Assembly: GCA_937952245.1 (NCBI GenBank)
Contig: CALFYS010000055.1
Coordinates: 1 to 23,661, forward strand
Source of the DNA: an uncultured Alphaproteobacteria bacterium
GTDB taxonomy: Bacteria > Pseudomonadota > Alphaproteobacteria > Puniceispirillales > UBA1172
Direction of reading: 5' to 3'
DNA: 23,661 nt
The position numbers and the translations under genes were made by a program. Every line of letters starts with the position of its first letter. The stretch's first letter is position 1. Positions 15,438-22,776 of the stretch are shown in pieces. Below the pieces are notes generated by a model. That model was not told the DNA's origin and did not search any database. It saw only the letters and a list, made by a program, of their open reading frames with translations.

Positions 15438-15991
15438 TACCCAACACCCTTCATGGTCATTTCAAGCCTGTTCAACTTGGTTTTGATTGATGTGTCAATC
15501 ATGCGAGATCCAATCCGTACGACAAGCCCCCCGATAAGAGAGTCATCGACACGCATTGAAAGCGAGATTTTATCACTGCCAGCGACACTTGAGACTGCTT
15601 TTTTGACTTCGTCTTCAAGTTTAGCATCAAGCGCAACGGCGGAGACAACTTCCGCTGACACTTCACCACGGCGTGTGGCGAGATCAGCAAGGAAAATTTC
15701 AATAATTTGAGGCAGGGCAAAAAGTCGGCCATTAGAGGCGACAACCCCGATAAATTTAACGACAAGCTCGTGAGCGCCTGCTTTTTCCAAAACAGCGGTC
15801 ATGGCTTTGTTTTGATCATCACGGCTGATGGCTGGAGAATGAATGACGCGGGTCAAGTCTTCTGACGCGTTCACCATATCTTTGATGGACGCCAAATCTT
15901 TCGCGACGGCGTCAACAACTTTATTGTCATCAGCAAGTTCATAAAGTGCGGTTGCATATCGGCTTGCAAAACCGGCCAGACTTGAAGACAC
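15437..15991 (-). CDS. atpH: ATP synthase F1 delta subunit
   Basis: A 184-residue delta subunit, part of the peripheral stalk joining F1 to Fo. N-terminal LAGFASRYATALYELA and the C-terminal IGGLVVRIGSRMIDTSIKTKL are typical. The start is GTG at 15991, fixed by an almost perfect AGGAGGT seven bases upstream and by the family's N terminus; an in-frame GTG at 16030 would add 13 residues that do not fit. It is first in atpHAGDC. The Fo genes are not in the window, which is usual for alphaproteobacteria, where they sit elsewhere. Confidence 0.96.
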   Translation of the reverse strand: MSSSLAGFASRYATALYELADDNKVVDAVAKDLASIKDMVNASEDLTRVIHSPAISRDDQNKAMTAVLEKAGAHELVVKFIGVVASNGRLFALPQIIEIFLADLATRRGEVSAEVVSAVALDAKLEDEVKKAVSSVAGSDKISLSMRVDDSLIGGLVVRIGSRMIDTSIKTKLNRLEMTMKGVG

Positions 15992-16182
15992 GGGGATAAC
16001 CTCCTGATATGAACCATGGGCGAACAACACCCGTTTTCATGGTCATGAATAAACATGATCAATTACTGGAATGCTTGCTATCATAACCGCATGGCTTAAG
16101 CAAGCCTTCAAGACGGGAAATTATGCTGGCGTGGCAAATTGCCCAACTCTTTTTGGCCATGGCCAGTGATTTGGCCTTAAAA
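15992..16182 (-). promoter_or_regulatory. priA-atpH spacer and atpH leader
   Basis: This 191-base spacer lies between priA and atpH, both on the minus strand. A hairpin at 16009-16046 lies directly upstream of the AGGAGGT at 15999-16005: GGGCG (16018-16022) pairs with CACCC (16028-16032, one G-U), flanked by ATGAACCAT (16009-16017) and ATGGTCAT (16039-16046), with one bulge. GGCTT-AAGC-AAGCC is at 16093-16106, and GCTTGC at 16073-16078 could pair with its GCAAGC instead. Possible -10 hexamers are TATGAT (16080-16085) and CATAAT (16120-16125), but neither has a convincing -35. I see no terminator after priA. Confidence 0.45.
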
Positions 16183-18426
16183 TCACATGAAATGATAGGG
16201 ATCAATATCAATCTGGCATCGGATGGATGACGGTAAAGTCACGCTTTTCAGCCAATCCGCGATAATCTTCTGCACATTAACCCCGCGTTTTGCTTTGATC
16301 AGGAATCGAATGCGGTGCCGGCCTCGCAAATAGGCCATGGGCGCGGGCGCGGGGCCGAGAATACTGACATCCTCAAAATGAGGGCGATGTTGCCCCAATA
16401 AATGCCCTGATTCGCGTAATTTTCCTTCATCACGCCCCGACAGGATGATGCTGGCCAGACGTCCATAGGGCGGCATACCGGCGATTTCTCTCGATTGTTT
16501 TTCAGCCGCCAGAAAAGCATCACGATCGGCGGTCATCAAGGCTTTGAAGACAGGGGTTTCCGGCGCCATGGTTTGCAAGACCGCTTTGCCTTTCTCGCCG
16601 CTTCGGCCAGCCCGCCCCGCCACTTGCACCATGACTTGCCACGTGCTTTCCGCCGCCCTCAAATCACCGCCCGCCAATCCCAAATCAGCATCCACCACCC
16701 CTACCAATTTCAAATCAGGGAAATGATGGCCTTTGGTGATCATCTGGGTGCCAATGATAATATCCACCGCCCCGGATAAAACATCTTCTGTAAACGCCGC
16801 CAACGCCGCCGGTGTTGTCACCAAATCAGAGGATAAAACCGCCTGCCGCGCGTCAGGGAACAATTTACGGACTTCATCCGACAGCCGCTCCACCCCCGGG
16901 CCACATGGCACAAGACTATGTTCTGTTTCGCACGATGGGCATTCTTCCGGCCAGCGTGCCCGATGCCCGCAATGATGGCAATGCAAGGCGTGGTCACGTT
17001 TATGCACCACCAACCACGCCGAACATTGCGGGCAGGTTAGGCGTTCCCCACAGGTTCGGCATAAGGTTAAGGGCGCATAACCGCGGCGGTTTAAAAACAG
17101 CAAACTTTGTTTGCCCGCGTCCAAGACCGATTGAATGTCTTTGACCAATTGCGGCGCCAGCCATTGTTGCCGTGGCGGCGGGTCACGCCTTAAATCAATC
17201 ATCGCCATTTCAGGCAATTCAGCCGTGCCAATACGTTCTTTTAACTGAAGGCGTTGATACCGCCCTTGGTCAATATTGACTTCCGTTTCAAGGGAGGGCG
17301 TGGCCGTTGCCAAAATCACCGGAATATCTTCGGCCTTTGCCCGCATCACCGCCATATCGCGCGCCTGATAGGGGACATGATCATCCTGCTTATAGGATTG
17401 GTCATGTTCTTCATCGACCGTGATCAACCCCAAATCAGGATAAGGCAAGAACAGGGCTGATCGCGCCCCGATCACCACAGGGGCATCGCCTTTGGCAATC
17501 CGCCGCAAGGCTTTATTGCGCTGGGCAGGGGTTAAGCCCGAATGCCAGACCACCGGCCAATCGCCGAAACGTGTTTTAAATCTTTCCTGCATGGCGGGCG
17601 AAAGCGCAATTTCCGGCAAAAGAATCAAGCTTTGCCGCCCTTTCGCCATGGTATGGGCAATGGCTTCAAAATAAACTTCGGTTTTGCCTGACCCCGTCAC
17701 CCCATCCAGCACAAAAGGCGCGAATTGGCCATCATCCAAAGCGGTTTTCACCTCATCAGCGGCCTGTTGCTGGGCTGGGGTTAAAGTGACGGATGGGATG
17801 GCATCCTTTGCCTTGCCACCCGCAATAGTCGTTTGATCTTCGGGCGGAATGGTCACCTGTTCCAACAATCCATCCTTGGCCATGGCGGCGATCATGGCTT
17901 TGCTGACCCCCGCTAATAATGCCGCATCCGCACTGGTCATGGGCGGGGCCTCTTGCAAGGCTTCGATCACAGACCGGCGTTTATCCGAAAGACTGTCTAA
18001 ATCAGTGATCTGCGCGGGCTGCCACGCTTTTTGGCCTTTCGGCGGCAATAACGCATCTTTGACCGGCAAAGCCATTTTTAACACCGCCCCCACCGGCGCC
18101 ATCGTCCATGCCGCCACCCAACGCAATAAGTCCAGCATCTCAGAGGAAAGTGGCGGCAGGTCAGAATAACCTTCCAAAGGCTTGAGCCGTTTGTCATGAA
18201 GATCATCATCGGATAGGCCGACAATCACCCCCGGCACTGACCGCTGGCCCAGCGGCGCGATGACAATCTGGCCGATCTCAGGAGTATGGCCATCTGGCCT
18301 GTCTTCCCCCGCCATCAGATAATCCAAAACACCCCCTTCAAAAGGCAAGGCGGTGGCCAGCATTACCTTGACGCGAAAGCGGCTTTGGTGCTGTCGCCCA
18401 TGGTCAGCATGATCAGATGAAAGCAT
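16183..18426 (-). CDS. priA: Primosomal protein N' (replication restart helicase PriA)
   Basis: A DEXH helicase of about 747 residues that reloads the replisome at stalled forks. From ATG 18426, an N-terminal DNA-binding part (about 15-210) leads to the helicase with Walker A GVTGSGKT (242-249), DEEH (338-341) and the GARSALFLP segment. Eight zinc-binding cysteines (455, 458, 464, 467, 482, 485, 495, 498) are all present. GTQMITKGHHFP and QVAGRAGR of the second helicase lobe follow, and the C terminus DIDPYHFM is typical. The start is uncertain: a TTG at 18447 or an ATG at 18363 are alternatives and none has a strong ribosome binding site; 18363 would cut the first strand. atpH follows 191 bases downstream. 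Confidence 0.96.
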   Translation of the reverse strand: MLSSDHADHGRQHQSRFRVKVMLATALPFEGGVLDYLMAGEDRPDGHTPEIGQIVIAPLGQRSVPGVIVGLSDDDLHDKRLKPLEGYSDLPPLSSEMLDLLRWVAAWTMAPVGAVLKMALPVKDALLPPKGQKAWQPAQITDLDSLSDKRRSVIEALQEAPPMTSADAALLAGVSKAMIAAMAKDGLLEQVTIPPEDQTTIAGGKAKDAIPSVTLTPAQQQAADEVKTALDDGQFAPFVLDGVTGSGKTEVYFEAIAHTMAKGRQSLILLPEIALSPAMQERFKTRFGDWPVVWHSGLTPAQRNKALRRIAKGDAPVVIGARSALFLPYPDLGLITVDEEHDQSYKQDDHVPYQARDMAVMRAKAEDIPVILATATPSLETEVNIDQGRYQRLQLKERIGTAELPEMAMIDLRRDPPPRQQWLAPQLVKDIQSVLDAGKQSLLFLNRRGYAPLTLCRTCGERLTCPQCSAWLVVHKRDHALHCHHCGHRARWPEECPSCETEHSLVPCGPGVERLSDEVRKLFPDARQAVLSSDLVTTPAALAAFTEDVLSGAVDIIIGTQMITKGHHFPDLKLVGVVDADLGLAGGDLRAAESTWQVMVQVAGRAGRSGEKGKAVLQTMAPETPVFKALMTADRDAFLAAEKQSREIAGMPPYGRLASIILSGRDEGKLRESGHLLGQHRPHFEDVSILGPAPAPMAYLRGRHRIRFLIKAKRGVNVQKIIADWLKSVTLPSSIRCQIDIDPYHFM

Positions 18427-18606
18427 TTCAGGGTCAGGTGAAGTCAAGGCGGCGTCTGTTTCTGTTTTTCCGTTAAACGGTCATTACGGTGCTGGCGAAA
18501 ATCGCAGGGCTGGAGTATAGTCAATTTTATACAAACGTGATGATTTTATCGCGTTTTAATCCATGATCCAAACGAAACGATCCTAATTAAACCCTAAGGT
18601 TCTGCT

Positions 18607-19260
18607 ATGAAACTTTTTCTTGATACCGCCAACCTCGATGAAATTGCCGCCCTTGCTGATACGGGCCTTGTCGATGGCGTGACCACCAACCCATCTTTGA
18701 TCGCCAAATCTGGCCGTGATATGTCCGCCACAATCGCTGAAATTTGCGCCATGGTTTCCGGCCCTGTCAGCGCGGAAGTGACCGCCACTGATCATGAAAC
18801 AATGTTGAAGGAAGGCCGCAAACTGGCCGCTATTGCTGATAATGTTGCGGTGAAAGTGCCGCTGACCCCCGATGGGCTTAGAACCTGTAAGGTGCTTGCG
18901 GATGATGGCGTGATGGTCAATGTTACTTTGTGTTTCTCGCCAGCGCAAGCCATGTTGGCCGCTAAAGCTGGGGCTAAATTCATTTCACCTTTTGTTGGTC
19001 GCCTAGATGACCTTGGCCGTGATGGCATGGGATTAATCGAAGATATTGTGACGATTTATGCCAATTATGATTACGCCACTGAAGTGCTTGTCGCGTCTGT
19101 TCGAGGCGTTCAGCACGTCATGGATGCGGCCTTAATCGGCGCTGATGTTGCGACCGTACCGCCATCGGTTGTTCATGCCATGTATAAGCATCCCATGACC
19201 GACGCGGGCTTAAGCGCGTTTTTGGCCGATTGGGAAAAGACAGGTCAATCCATCCTTTGA
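18607..19260 (+). CDS. tal: Transaldolase, TalC/fructose-6-phosphate aldolase type
   Basis: A 217-residue small (beta/alpha)8-barrel enzyme of the pentose phosphate pathway, transferring a dihydroxyacetone unit between sugar phosphates. The N terminus MKLFLDTANLDEI and GVTTNPSLIA are family signatures. The Schiff-base lysine is Lys83 in VKVPLT. At the position that is Tyr131 in E. coli fructose-6-phosphate aldolase, this protein has Phe129 (SPFVGR), which is the transaldolase residue; so transaldolase activity is more likely, by inference. The ATG at 18607 has AAGG upstream. It is divergent from priA and begins a run with DUF484 and xerC. Confidence 0.95.
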   Translation: MKLFLDTANLDEIAALADTGLVDGVTTNPSLIAKSGRDMSATIAEICAMVSGPVSAEVTATDHETMLKEGRKLAAIADNVAVKVPLTPDGLRTCKVLADDGVMVNVTLCFSPAQAMLAAKAGAKFISPFVGRLDDLGRDGMGLIEDIVTIYANYDYATEVLVASVRGVQHVMDAALIGADVATVPPSVVHAMYKHPMTDAGLSAFLADWEKTGQSIL

Positions 19261-19273
19261 TGGTGATGTGCTG

Positions 19274-19966
19274 ATGACGCGGTCTGATCAAAAAAATACC
19301 AATACATCACCCCCCATCAGCGGTGATGATGTATTGGCCTTTCTGAAAGACAATCCTGATTTTTTGATCAAACATGGCCACGCTGATTTGCTGTTCAAAC
19401 CCGCGGAAGATGGTGTCGTCAATCTTGGCCATACCATCACTCGCCGTGCCCAAGCCGCGCTAAAGCGCACACAGATGATTCGCGACAGTATCATTGAGAT
19501 CACCACCGCCAATCACAACACCCAAGAACGTGTTCATCAGCTGGCGCTGATGATTTGCGCGGCGCAATCCAGCGATGAGATTATCACCTTAATCGCCAAT
19601 ACCTTGCCTGAGATCATGGAGATCAAAGCCGCCCGCTTGGTGGTGGCTGATCACAAACCTTTTGCCGAACATCCTTTGACGGTTGCTATGGATATTGGGT
19701 TTTTGCCAAAATTAACAGGCGGGACCGCCTTTGCCTTGGGCGCGCCACGCGGCCTGCAGGGTGAGGTTTTCCGCAATATTTTGGATAAAACACCGTTATC
19801 CATGGCTTGTATTTTTCTCCCTCGGATTACCGCCGACCAAGACCATGACATGGTGCTGGCCCTAGCCGGCGAAGATGAAAACAGTTTCACCGATGGCCAT
19901 GGCACGGAATTTTTGGAATTTATCGCGGCGATGCTCGCCGTTGCCCTGATCGCTCGAGTAACGTGA
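19274..19966 (+). CDS. DUF484 family protein
   Basis: A 230-residue protein of the DUF484 family, of unknown function, thought to have a GAF-like fold. The N-terminal DVLAFLKDNPDFLIKH (19-34) is the family's characteristic opening, followed by a helical stretch with ITRRAQAALKR and then ANHNTQERVHQLAL. No signal peptide or membrane helix is seen. I chose ATG 19274; a GTG at 19268 is also in frame and neither has a clear ribosome binding site. It starts just after the transaldolase stop and ends 10 bases before xerC. DUF484 precedes xerC in gammaproteobacteria as well, which suggests a link to recombination or cell division, by inference. Confidence 0.88.
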   Translation: MTRSDQKNTNTSPPISGDDVLAFLKDNPDFLIKHGHADLLFKPAEDGVVNLGHTITRRAQAALKRTQMIRDSIIEITTANHNTQERVHQLALMICAAQSSDEIITLIANTLPEIMEIKAARLVVADHKPFAEHPLTVAMDIGFLPKLTGGTAFALGAPRGLQGEVFRNILDKTPLSMACIFLPRITADQDHDMVLALAGEDENSFTDGHGTEFLEFIAAMLAVALIARVT

Positions 19967-19976
19967 TGCTGGAACA

Positions 19977-20879
19977 ATGACGGTTTCATCCTCCCAAGCC
20001 CGACAAATCTGGATGGATTGGCTTCAGTTTGAAAAACGCTATCCAGAAAACACCCTTGATGCTTATGGGCGGGATATTGACCACTGGTTTGATTTTCTTG
20101 CCCTTGAACAACGTTCTTATGACGCGGTGGATAAATTGATCTTCCGCCATTATTTATCCCTTCTTGCAGAAGAAGATTTAGCCCGCAGCAGCATTGCCCG
20201 CAAAACATCATCCATCCGCAGTTTTTATCGTTATGGCGCGCGGTCGGGGCTGTATCCCAGTGTTGAAATTGGCTTCATGAAACCGCCGAAACAAACCGCT
20301 TCTCTGCCGAAAGCCGTATCCACCCGTGATGCCCAAGACCTGTTTAGCGCCATCCGCGCTTTGCCCGGGCCCGATTGGGCGAAAACCCGTGATATTGCGG
20401 TGTTGATGTTGCTTTATGGATGCGGGTTGCGCATTTCAGAAGCGCTTGATTTAAAACGTGGCGATGCGCCTTTAGGGGCGTGGTTACGGATCACTGGCAA
20501 AGGCGAGAAAACCCGCGACGTGCCGGTGATTGATGCGGTTCGGATGGCGGTGGACGCTTGGCTTGATGTCTCCCCCTTTGATCATGGGCCGGAAGGGCCG
20601 TTATTTGTCTCCAGTCGTGGCGGCGCGCTCAACGCCAGAGCGGTGCAACGGCTGATGGAAAAATTGCGCTTGGCTTTGGGGTTGGACGCCAGCGCCACCC
20701 CCCATGCCCTGCGCCATTCCTTTGCCACGCATTTATTGGCGGGCGGCGGGGATTTGCGCGCCATCCAAGCCTTATTGGGTCATTCCAGCCTCAGCACCAC
20801 CCAACGTTACACCAATGTTGATACCGCCCAATTGCGCGATGTCCATCAAAGCACCCACCCAAGGGCAAAACAGGGTTAA
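19977..20879 (+). CDS. xerC: Tyrosine recombinase XerC
   Basis: A 300-residue tyrosine recombinase, typical for XerC, that resolves chromosome dimers at dif with XerD. The N-terminal SAM-like domain is about 8-105 and the catalytic domain about 115-290. The catalytic set is intact: Arg152 in GCGLRISEAL, Lys175 in GKGEKTR, His243 and Arg246 in HALRHSFATHLL, His269 in LGHSS, and the nucleophile Tyr278 in TTQRYT. The ATG at 19977 has only a weak GGAAC upstream. XerC rather than XerD or a phage integrase is preferred from the DUF484 context and the core-gene surroundings. Confidence 0.94.
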   Translation: MTVSSSQARQIWMDWLQFEKRYPENTLDAYGRDIDHWFDFLALEQRSYDAVDKLIFRHYLSLLAEEDLARSSIARKTSSIRSFYRYGARSGLYPSVEIGFMKPPKQTASLPKAVSTRDAQDLFSAIRALPGPDWAKTRDIAVLMLLYGCGLRISEALDLKRGDAPLGAWLRITGKGEKTRDVPVIDAVRMAVDAWLDVSPFDHGPEGPLFVSSRGGALNARAVQRLMEKLRLALGLDASATPHALRHSFATHLLAGGGDLRAIQALLGHSSLSTTQRYTNVDTAQLRDVHQSTHPRAKQG

Positions 20880-20910
20880 AGTAAGTCGGTAAAGCCAAAG
20901 GTTACTTTTT
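20878..20910 (+). terminator. Possible terminator after xerC
   Basis: AAAGTAA (20878-20884), overlapping the xerC stop, pairs with TTACTTT (20902-20908), and the T-run continues to 20910. The loop is 17 bases and the stem is A/T-rich, so the terminator would be weak. Confidence 0.4.
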
Positions 20911-20935
20911 GGCCAAAATGGTCTAAAATTATGAT
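20906..20935 (+). promoter_or_regulatory. Possible promoter and operator of the SMR gene
   Basis: A perfect 12-base palindrome TTTTGGCCAAAA (20907-20918) is followed by TATGAT (20930-20935), which is a fair -10. The -35 would be TTTTTG (18-base spacer) or TTGGCC (15-base spacer); both are poor. The palindrome would overlap the -35, a usual place for a repressor, but no regulator gene is adjacent. Confidence 0.3.
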
Positions 20936-20959
20936 GAACCGCATAAGGATAAGGCTGTT

Positions 20960-21304
20960 ATGAATATCAATCCTATCGCATGGTTATGGCTGACCCTCGC
21001 CATTATTGGTGAAATCATTGGGACAACGTCTTTAAAAGCATCGAAAGAATTGACGGTGCTGATGCCGTCTTTATTCATTGTTGTCGGATATGGGATCGCG
21101 TTTTATTTCATGATACTGGCAATGCGGCATATGCCCGTGGCGGTCACATACGCGTTTTGGTCAGCATTGGGGATTGTTTTCATCACCGTTGTTTCCGCCA
21201 TCCGATTTGGCGAAAAGCCTGATCTTCCCGCCATGATTGGCATTGGCCTGATCATTGCTGGGGTGGTGATGATCACCATGTTTTCAAAAATGAAAGCCAG
21301 TTAG
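20960..21304 (+). CDS. SMR-family multidrug efflux transporter (EmrE/Qac type)
   Basis: A 114-residue inner membrane protein with four transmembrane helices (about 5-25, 33-54, 58-80 and 89-108). It exports small cationic compounds in exchange for protons. The helix-1 glutamate essential in EmrE is Glu18, in GEIIGTT. Tyr44, Tyr64 and Trp67 (YAFWSALGIV) match the EmrE binding-site residues, so it is closer to EmrE/Qac than to the guanidinium exporter Gdx/SugE. Lys and Arg are nearly balanced between the two sides, as in dual-topology members. AAGG stands five bases before the ATG. It is converging on lpdA, 23 bases away, and looks like a variable insert between xerC and lpdA. Confidence 0.93.
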   Translation: MNINPIAWLWLTLAIIGEIIGTTSLKASKELTVLMPSLFIVVGYGIAFYFMILAMRHMPVAVTYAFWSALGIVFITVVSAIRFGEKPDLPAMIGIGLIIAGVVMITMFSKMKAS

Positions 21305-21327
21305 GCGTAAAGCCGCGTCATCATATC

Positions 21328-22740
21328 CTAGATATGAATCGCCCGGCCATCCACGGCCAATGCCGCTTCTTTGACCGCTTCATTCAAGGTCGGATGCCCA
21401 TGACAGGTGCGGGCAATATCTTCACTTGATGCCCCAAAGGCCATGGCGGTGGCGCATTCATGGATCACCGTGCCAGCTTCATGGCCGATAATATGAACCC
21501 CCAAAACACGATCGGTGGTGGCATCGGCAAGGATTTTGACAAACCCTTCTGTCATGCCCATGGCGCGGGCGCGGCTGTTGGCCATAAACGGAAACACCCC
21601 TTTATTATAGGTGATGCCCAATTCTTTGAGCTGTTCTTCTGTCTTGCCCAAAGTGGCGATTTCAGGGGCGGTATAAACAATCCCCGGGACGTGATCATAG
21701 TCAACATGACCGGCCATGCCCGCCATGATTTCCACCGCGGCAACGCCATCTTCTTCGGCTTTATGCGCCAGCATCGGCCCAGGGATCACATCACCAATGG
21801 CGAAAATACCCGGGATATTGGTTTCAAAATCTTCATCCACGGGAATCCGGCCACGCTCATCAATATTGACGCCAATATCTTCAAGCCCCAGCCCATCCGT
21901 GTTTGGACGACGACCCACCGCCACCAAGACAACATCAGCGGTCAGTTTTTCAGTATCACCACCCGCGGCGGGGGCAATATCCAAAACAACGCCTGATTTA
22001 TTGGCCTTTGCGGATTGAACCGCGGTGTTTAAGCGGAAGCTCAACCCTTGCTTTTCAAGAATTGATTTAAACTTTGATGCCACTTCGGCATCCATGCCGG
22101 GCAGAATCCGCGGCAGATATTCCACCACTTCAACCTCAGCCCCCAGTCTTTTCCAAACGGTTCCCATTTCAAGACCGATATAGCCTGCGCCAATCAAAAC
22201 CAGTCGTTTTGGCACTTTCGGTAAAGCCAAAGCACCGGTGGAAGACACGATTTTATCTTCGTCAATCTCCACCCCGGGCAGGCTGGCAGGTTCTGAACCT
22301 GTGGCGATCAAAATACGCTCCGCGGTCAAATCCTGATGGCCTTCATCGCTGGTGACCGTGACTTTTCCCGGGGCGGTGATGGTGGCCATGCCGGTGATGC
22401 GCGTGACTTTATTTTTCCGGAACAGGAGATCAATCCCGCCTGTCAGGCTGGAGACGACTTCATCTTTATTCGCCATCATGGCGGCGAGATCAAGTTTTGG
22501 CTTGCCCACACCGACCCCAATATCAGCCAAATGGCCAGAGGCCGCATCATGATATTTTTCTGAAGTATGAAGCAATGCCTTTGATGGGATGCAGCCAACA
22601 TTCAAACACGTGCCGCCAAGGGTTGCGCGTTTTTCAATGCAAACCACGCTCATCCCCAGTTGAGCCGCGCGAATAGCCGCCACATAACCCCCGGGGCCTG
22701 CGCCAATGACAATCAGGTCAGCATGATTTTGATCAGCCAT
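21328..22740 (-). CDS. lpdA: Dihydrolipoamide dehydrogenase (E3)
   Basis: A 470-residue flavoprotein that reoxidises dihydrolipoamide with NAD for 2-oxo-acid dehydrogenase complexes. The FAD-binding GAGPGG is at 13-18. The redox disulfide is Cys45/Cys50 in GGTCLNVGCIPSK. The NAD-binding GAGYIGLEMG lies mid-protein, and a second FAD segment GIFAIGDVIPGPMLAHKAEE follows. The catalytic His449/Glu454 pair is in CHGHPTLNEA. GAGG stands nine bases before the ATG at 22740. It is 36 bases downstream of odhB, so it most likely serves the 2-oxoglutarate dehydrogenase complex. Confidence 0.98.
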   Translation of the reverse strand: MADQNHADLIVIGAGPGGYVAAIRAAQLGMSVVCIEKRATLGGTCLNVGCIPSKALLHTSEKYHDAASGHLADIGVGVGKPKLDLAAMMANKDEVVSSLTGGIDLLFRKNKVTRITGMATITAPGKVTVTSDEGHQDLTAERILIATGSEPASLPGVEIDEDKIVSSTGALALPKVPKRLVLIGAGYIGLEMGTVWKRLGAEVEVVEYLPRILPGMDAEVASKFKSILEKQGLSFRLNTAVQSAKANKSGVVLDIAPAAGGDTEKLTADVVLVAVGRRPNTDGLGLEDIGVNIDERGRIPVDEDFETNIPGIFAIGDVIPGPMLAHKAEEDGVAAVEIMAGMAGHVDYDHVPGIVYTAPEIATLGKTEEQLKELGITYNKGVFPFMANSRARAMGMTEGFVKILADATTDRVLGVHIIGHEAGTVIHECATAMAFGASSEDIARTCHGHPTLNEAVKEAALAVDGRAIHI

Positions 22741-22776
22741 AATTATACCTCAAGTTTTATAAAACCCCATGGGCTG

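Noticed and set aside
15009..15486. Long open frames on the plus strand opposite atpA and atpH
   Set aside because: They mirror strong coding bias in real genes on the other strand, have low-complexity products and no ribosome binding site.
19977..20879. The tyrosine recombinase as a phage or island integrase
   Set aside because: Its size, intact XerC-like core and DUF484 neighbour fit the chromosomal XerC, and no attachment repeats, tRNA or mobile genes are nearby.
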